Source of the DNA: Candidatus Thorarchaeota archaeon MP8T_1
GTDB taxonomy: Archaea > Asgardarchaeota > Thorarchaeia > Thorarchaeales > Thorarchaeaceae
Length of the DNA: 6,790 nt
Direction: 5' to 3'
NCBI GenBank assembly: GCA_002825465.1
Contig: PJER01000108.1
Location: 1 to 6,790, forward strand
Shown here: one piece after another, positions 4,510 through 6,790 of the stretch
How positions within the stretch are numbered: the stretch's first letter is position 1
How the letters are laid out: each line of letters begins with the position of its first letter
Notes under the pieces: model-generated
Database searches by the model: none
Told to the model about the DNA's origin: nothing
Seen by the model: the letters and a program-made list of their open reading frames with translations, nothing else
Program-made: the position numbers and the translations under genes

Positions 4510-4809
4510 ATGCAGGAGAGCACCCTCATCCCAATGACTGACATACCCTACATAGCCCCAAGTGTGCTCCCTGCACCCAAGCAGGACATACGGGACTCAA
4601 CGAGGACTGATGCTTCAAACATTCACATGACTCCCTTTATGGGGCTTTCATCCCTGAATGTGCAAGTCGGGAACTCAGGAAGCGTTGACCGACAATGTTC
4701 TGCACCCAAGGACGCCCGCACAACCGTTTTTCTCTCCTCCTACCACGAACACAAGCGAAGCAGCTATTCTTTTGTGGGCGTCCACCCTTTACATGAGGTG
4801 ATACGATGA
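4510..4809 (+). CDS. Hypothetical Ser/Thr/Pro-rich protein, first gene of the right arm
   Basis: This open frame gives 99 residues from 4510, or 91 from the ATG at 4534 (MTDIPYIAPSV). It is rich in Ser, Thr, Pro and His, has no obvious domain, and contains two APK-centred segments 43 residues apart from an in-frame repeat of CTGCACCCAAG. Support: it lies at leaderless distance from the divergent TATA box, its stop overlaps the next start as ATGA, and the 4534 start shares ATGACTGACATA with the gene at 2084. Against it: odd composition and strong inverted repeats, so part or all of this stretch may instead act as a structured RNA. Confidence 0.5.
   Translation: MQESTLIPMTDIPYIAPSVLPAPKQDIRDSTRTDASNIHMTPFMGLSSLNVQVGNSGSVDRQCSAPKDARTTVFLSSYHEHKRSSYSFVGVHPLHEVIR
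4710..4783 (+). repeat. Long inverted repeat / stem-loop
   Basis: GGACGCCCGCACAA (4710-4723) pairs with TTGTGGGCGTCC (4772-4783), giving a 12-base stem with a 2-base bulge and a loop of about 48 bases. It ends 12 bases before the GAGGTGAT ribosome site of the gene at 4806. A smaller nested hairpin (ACATTCA/TGAATGT, 4619-4661) lies upstream. Confidence 0.55.
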
Positions 4810-4973
4810 TAACTGAAGGTGAATTGGAAGAACTCAAGAAAGATATAGAAGAACTTCGTGCCAAATATCCAGAGGTACTTATCAAGGTGCTTATCTTAGA
4901 CAGGAACGCTCCATATGATGTGCTTGCCATCACCAAGGAGATATTACAGTTCATAGCATATCCAGAAAGGTGA
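4806..4973 (+). CDS. 55-residue helical hypothetical protein
   Basis: The product starts MITEGELEELKKDIEELRAKYPEV, a charged helix with heptad-like Leu spacing. A hydrophobic strand (VLIKVLIL) and a second helix (DVLAITKEILQFIAY) follow. No family is recognised. It is convincing as a gene because it has the strongest ribosome site of this arm (GAGGTGAT, 4795-4802), overlaps the preceding stop as ATGA, and is followed after four bases by the next start. Its end carries GGTGATACA, which serves as the ribosome site of the following gene, the same layout as GGTGATACG before its own ATG. Confidence 0.82.
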   Translation: MITEGELEELKKDIEELRAKYPEVLIKVLILDRNAPYDVLAITKEILQFIAYPER

Positions 4974-4977
4974 TACA

Positions 4978-5178
4978 ATGACCGATGAACAACTACAAGA
5001 TAAACTACGCCGCCTAGAACTCCACAACAAGTACTTCCCAGAGGAATATATCTCTCCTTGGGCTGTTATCTATGTCCATGAGATGTCCAAACACTTAGAA
5101 CCCATAGATACCGATGAGTCATTAGACACTGACTGTTGGGACACATCGCCAAAGAAGAAAGGAAAGAAGAAACAATGA
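4978..5178 (+). CDS. MTD-type small protein with Lys-rich tail
   Basis: The 66-residue product starts MTDEQLQDKLRRLELHNKYF. It has an N-terminal amphipathic helix, an aromatic middle (SPWAVIYVHEMSKHL), an acidic stretch (DTDESLDTDCWD) and a strongly basic tail (SPKKKGKKKQ), which could bind nucleic acid. No known family is recognised. It is the first of five near-identical starts of the form ACAATGACCGAT or ACGATGACCGAT in this arm (4978, 5175, 5378, 5717, 5927). Because it has no 4-base overlap with the gene before it (gap of 4 bases), the shared motif cannot be explained by stop/start overlap alone. Confidence 0.84.
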   Translation: MTDEQLQDKLRRLELHNKYFPEEYISPWAVIYVHEMSKHLEPIDTDESLDTDCWDTSPKKKGKKKQ

Positions 5179-5381
5179 CCGATACAACACTATGTAAGAC
5201 CTGCGGACAACCTATGCGTTTCATCTGCTGGCTAGACAAACAACACACTGTAGGACTCTATGCCTGTGATAGATGTATAGAGGAGCCTTCTATAGAACAA
5301 CCTCCTTTTCCTGATGATATAGCTATCGGTGTCACCCAACAGACTATAGACTACTGGAAGAAGAAGGGATGGATACGATGA
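5175..5381 (+). CDS. MTD-type zinc-ribbon mini-protein
   Basis: The 68-residue protein starts MTDTTLCKTCGQPM. Knuckle one is C7-K-T-C10-G and knuckle two is C31-D-R-C34, with Cys18 between them, a classic small zinc ribbon. The C-terminal part (EEPSIEQPPFPDDIAIGVTQQTIDYWKKKGWIR) is Pro-rich and then a basic, Trp-containing helix. The start is 5175, where ATGA overlaps the upstream stop; an in-frame ATG at 5136 lies inside the upstream gene and is not used. Its TGTAAGACCTG codons for CKTC recur in the next gene, which suggests paralogy. Function is unknown; nucleic-acid or host-protein binding is inferred. Confidence 0.86.
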   Translation: MTDTTLCKTCGQPMRFICWLDKQHTVGLYACDRCIEEPSIEQPPFPDDIAIGVTQQTIDYWKKKGWIR

Positions 5382-5569
5382 CCGATGCACACTGGCAACT
5401 ATTCAATGTAGCAACCCTCGATAATGGCTTCTACTGTAAGACCTGTAATGAAAGACTGGTACAATGCACCTATTGTAAAGAGTGGTTCTGTAAGTGTAAC
5501 ACAAAGAAACTTAGAGAATATCCAGACGGATCAACCATATGTTGGAGATGTAAGAACAATTACCGATGA
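5378..5569 (+). CDS. MTD-type eight-cysteine mini-protein, possible two-zinc domain
   Basis: The 63-residue product starts MTDAHWQLFNVATL. It has eight cysteines in four pairs: C20xxC23, C30xxC33, C38xC40 and C55xxC58. That is enough for two zinc ions, and the CxxC-CxxC-CxC-CxxC spacing could form a cross-braced or treble-clef-like fold, though it matches no standard RING pattern that I can name. The C-terminus is basic (CKNNYR). ATGA overlap with the previous gene fixes the start at 5378; an ATG at 5369 adds only MDT. It overlaps the following gene by 11 bases. The last residues NNYR would read NNDR if the next gene had an ATG start. Confidence 0.85.
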   Translation: MTDAHWQLFNVATLDNGFYCKTCNERLVQCTYCKEWFCKCNTKKLREYPDGSTICWRCKNNYR

Positions 5570-5720
5570 AGTAAGACTATGCAGATATTGTCAAGGCGTC
5601 CTGAAAGAACGTACCATGAAAGGTAAGAAGATATATGTCTGTGATGATCCCCAATGTGTGAAGATAGTACATGAGCTGTATCCTGACATCAAGGTAGAAG
5701 GATGGGTAGATGAACAATGA
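5559..5720 (+). CDS. Zinc mini-protein with apparent ATT start
   Basis: The 53-residue product, (I/M)TDEVRLCRYCQGVL..., has a zinc-type arrangement C8xxC11...C28x4C33 (VCDDPQC), followed by a helix and the segment IKVEGWVDEQ. Its frame has no ATG, GTG or TTG near the expected start. At the expected place stands ACAATTACCGATGAA, which is the recurrent motif ACAATGACCGATGAA with one G-to-T change. GGAG lies 11 bases upstream. I therefore place the start at ATT 5559. The alternative is an ATG at 5424 or 5448, which would overlap the previous gene by more than 100 bases. The ATG at 5566 is followed at once by AAG-TAA and is dead. The stop overlaps the next gene as ATGA. Confidence 0.68.
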   Translation: MTDEVRLCRYCQGVLKERTMKGKKIYVCDDPQCVKIVHELYPDIKVEGWVDEQ

Positions 5721-5923
5721 CCGATAAGACAGATCTCTATCTACGTGCTGAAGCTGCTTACGTCACCTTCTTTCTTGCTACTATAGAGAAGTACAAAGAC
5801 CGCATACAACCACACATCTATCAACAGGTCAACAATGTTGAATATGCTAAAGCAACCTTTCATGATGAAGCCTTTATGGTCGCTATCATTGAAGATATAG
5901 TGAAAGGAAGGAGATTCGAGTAA
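5717..5923 (+). CDS. MTD-type helical protein
   Basis: The 68-residue product starts MTDKTDLYLRAEAAYV and is predicted to be all helix: an aromatic first helix (LYLRAEAAYVTFFLATIEKYKD), a middle segment (IQPHIYQQVNNVEYAKATF) and a last helix (EAFMVAIIEDIVKGRR). Unlike its neighbours it has no cysteine. No family is recognised. The start carries ACAATGACCGAT and overlaps the previous stop as ATGA. It ends in TAA, and the next gene starts three bases later with the same motif. Confidence 0.84.
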   Translation: MTDKTDLYLRAEAAYVTFFLATIEKYKDRIQPHIYQQVNNVEYAKATFHDEAFMVAIIEDIVKGRRFE

Positions 5924-5926
5924 ACA

Positions 5927-6118
5927 ATGACCGATGATATACTCTATCATAACCTTTGGAAGGCTGATAAGAGCACATGTCAACACTCTTTCACTATCAT
6001 TGAACTATCTGATGTGGTCGTCCTCTATTGTACGTCCTGCCATACCTACTACTCTGTGTCCACTGATGACTTCAATGAGATCATATCAATATGGTACAAT
6101 GCCTACACATACGACTAA
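5927..6118 (+). CDS. MTD-type CxH...CxxC zinc mini-protein
   Basis: The 63-residue product starts MTDDILYHNLWKAD. C18-Q-H20 pairs with C35-T-S-C38-H across a beta-rich stretch (SFTIIELSDVVVLY), a common one-zinc arrangement. The tail is acidic and aromatic (FNEIISIWYNAYTYD). It is the last gene of the right-arm cluster, separated by three bases from the gene before it but still with AAACAATGACCGAT at its start. AAGGAGAT lies unusually far upstream (13 bases from GGAGAT to the ATG). Function is unknown. Confidence 0.84.
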   Translation: MTDDILYHNLWKADKSTCQHSFTIIELSDVVVLYCTSCHTYYSVSTDDFNEIISIWYNAYTYD

Positions 6119-6357
6119 CATGTAATAGTAATACATATATCATACTTACCACTATCACTATACATGTATCTCCCTTCCATCTTACTCTATCTTCACTCAC
6201 TATCCTATCCAAGAGAGGATTATAGTACTCTCACAGTTTCGAATCATGATTCAATTCACGCACGGATAGACCCCACCCCGTCTGTTCCATGCGGAACTGG
6301 AAAAGGATACGATAACGAGGTCGGATAGTTTTTGGAAGGGAATAGGAGATAATACAA
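6119..6357. other. 239-base non-coding stretch: terminator region and leader
   Basis: No coding frame is convincing here. Positions 6129-6212 contain a single G on the plus strand, with five CTATC/CTATA pentamers and the palindrome TACATGTA (6161-6168); this may be the 3' end and terminator of the right-arm transcript. Next come a short hairpin GAGAG/CTCTC (6213-6232) around a weak TATA-like ATTATAG, a 12-base palindrome GAATCATGATTC (6241-6252), the third GTTCC/GGAACTG dyad, a T5 run (6329-6333), and AGGAGA 8 bases before the ATG at 6358. CGGATAG occurs twice (6263 and 6322), flanking the dyad. Confidence 0.5.
6284..6299 (+). promoter_or_regulatory. Dyad GTTCC-N4-GGAACTG in the leader of the 6358 gene
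   Basis: This is the third copy of the dyad also present at 33-50 and 4362-4380. Here it lies about 60 bases before the start codon at 6358. It can fold as a 5-base hairpin with a 4-base loop, or act as a protein-binding site. Confidence 0.45.
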
Positions 6358-6732
6358 ATGAGTCAAAGAAAGAGTGACGTATGGCTGTGTGTCCGAGATG
6401 GAGGAGATACGGCACAAGTGAAGGAGTTGCAGGTGTGCGCAAAGTGTGGCGTGGAGACGTGGTGCTATCTTGACCCAAAGAGTAGAGAGGTGACCGAAAC
6501 TATTCCTGAGACCATCAAGGTAGAAGGAGCCACACAGGTATCAGTGGACAATGTTCCTGAAGAAGAGGAAGCACCAGCAGAAGCGGATATTGACACAGAC
6601 CACACAAGAGAAGGAGAAGAGGTCATTCTAGTGGATGGTTCTGAGAGCATGGTGAATATCGCGGAGAGAGAGAAGTTGGCTGAGATAGAGCGCTTGAAGG
6701 CGGAGCTTGCAGCCTTGGAGAGTGAAGAATGA
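6358..6732 (+). CDS. Zinc-ribbon-like protein with acidic linker and coiled-coil tail
   Basis: The 124-residue product starts MSQRKSDVWLCVRDGG. The N-terminal part holds C11 and then C27-A-K-C30-x5-C36, a likely single zinc site. A linker with the segment IKVEG (53-57) follows, then a very acidic stretch (EEEEAPAEADIDTD, about 69-82), and a C-terminal helix with heptad spacing (EREKLAEIERLKAELAALESEE), probably a short coiled coil. The modular layout fits an adaptor or DNA-mimic-like protein, but no family is recognised. The ribosome site AGGAGA lies 8 bases before the ATG. It does not start with MTD, and it opens a new transcription unit after the non-coding stretch. Confidence 0.85.
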   Translation: MSQRKSDVWLCVRDGGDTAQVKELQVCAKCGVETWCYLDPKSREVTETIPETIKVEGATQVSVDNVPEEEEAPAEADIDTDHTREGEEVILVDGSESMVNIAEREKLAEIERLKAELAALESEE

Positions 6733-6790
6733 TGGGGCTTCCAGAGATCAGGACAGGCATCCCGGTGGAGAACTACATCGTTGACGCGAC
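6729..6790 (+). CDS. Partial gene cut by the window edge
   Basis: A frame opens at 6729 with an ATGA overlap of the previous stop and runs to the window end: MMGLPEIRTGIPVENYIVDA... Only about 20 residues are visible, too few to name a family. The ATG at 6732 is an equally possible start. The coupling to the preceding gene supports it as real. Confidence 0.65.
   Translation, partial: MMGLPEIRTGIPVENYIVDA

Noticed and set aside
4513..4796. A plus frame interrupted only by TGA (4539, 4608, 4686, 4794) that would read as Cys/His-rich protein if TGA were Trp
   Set aside because: All neighbouring genes use TGA as a real stop in overlaps, so recoding is very unlikely, and three internal stops in 280 bases is not unusual by chance.
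4637..4978. Open frame of 113 codons on the minus strand
   Set aside because: It lies wholly over the well-supported plus-strand gene at 4806 and has no ribosome site or coupling with the left arm; its Ser-rich product is typical of a shadow frame.
5136..5174. Upstream ATG at 5136 adding MGHIAKEERKEET to the zinc-ribbon protein at 5175
   Set aside because: It is inside the preceding gene, and the ATGA overlap with the MTD motif at 5175 matches the rest of the cluster.
5424..5558. Upstream ATG starts (5424, 5448) for the zinc mini-protein ending at 5720
   Set aside because: They need more than 100 bases of overlap with the eight-Cys gene, have no good ribosome site, and the added residues show no pattern; the motif-matched ATT at 5559 fits better.
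6213..6246. tRNA-like remnant (GAGAG/CTCTC stem followed by TTTCGAATC, similar to a T-loop)
   Set aside because: The stem has a 10-base loop, there is no acceptor or D arm, and no T-arm pairing; not enough for a tRNA or an attachment site.
1..6790. CRISPR array, insertion sequence or ribosomal RNA
   Set aside because: No regular repeat-spacer pattern, no transposase-like frame with terminal repeats, and no rRNA-like conserved sequence was seen.

Overview
The window looks like part of an archaeal virus, provirus or plasmid. The archaeal assignment rests on TATA boxes of the TTTATAAA type placed about 26 bases from start codons, on Shine-Dalgarno motifs (GGAGG, GGTGAT) at internal genes, and on a single-OB-fold protein resembling archaeal RPA. 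The mobile-element assignment rests on the packing of about 27 tiny genes, mostly of unknown function, a phage-type DNA adenine methyltransferase, two micro membrane proteins and many small zinc-finger proteins. No structural, packaging or integrase gene is visible, and the host cannot be named from this stretch.

Layout. The two arms diverge from about 4447-4509. The left arm (82-4446, minus strand) holds 17 genes. They form an almost unbroken chain of 4-base ATGA/GTGA overlaps, interrupted only at 2085-2154 by an internal promoter region. In transcription order the genes are: a ribbon-helix-helix (RHH) regulator, an unknown protein, an OB-fold protein, two small unknown proteins, a coiled coil, two membrane micro-proteins, an adenine methyltransferase, then after the internal promoter a four-Cys mini-protein, two small unknown proteins, a coiled coil, a zinc ribbon, a possible winged-helix protein, a second CxxC protein and a terminal unknown. 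The right arm (4510-6118, plus strand) holds eight tiny genes. Most begin with the same nucleotide motif ACAATGACCGAT (protein MTD), and four encode Cys-rich zinc-finger-like proteins. After a 239-base non-coding stretch (6119-6357) come an acidic zinc-ribbon/coiled-coil gene and the start of another gene cut by the window edge.

How they may work together (inference). The RHH protein is the first gene of its operon and sits beside a 20-base perfect palindrome that contains a TATA box facing each way, so it is a natural candidate for autoregulating and balancing the two arms. The left arm combines DNA binding and modification (OB fold, methyltransferase) with small accessory proteins. The right arm looks like an expanded family of zinc mini-proteins, perhaps host-takeover or protein-interaction factors.

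The most unusual signals are the repeated MTD start motif on both arms, a gene that appears to start at ATT inside that motif, a dyad GTTCC-N(4-7)-GGAACTG present three times, and a methyltransferase that seems to lack its SAM-binding motif I. Six small genes at 1550, 1944, 2607, 2702, 4806 and 5559 would be missed or given a wrong start by a length- or ATG-limited gene call.
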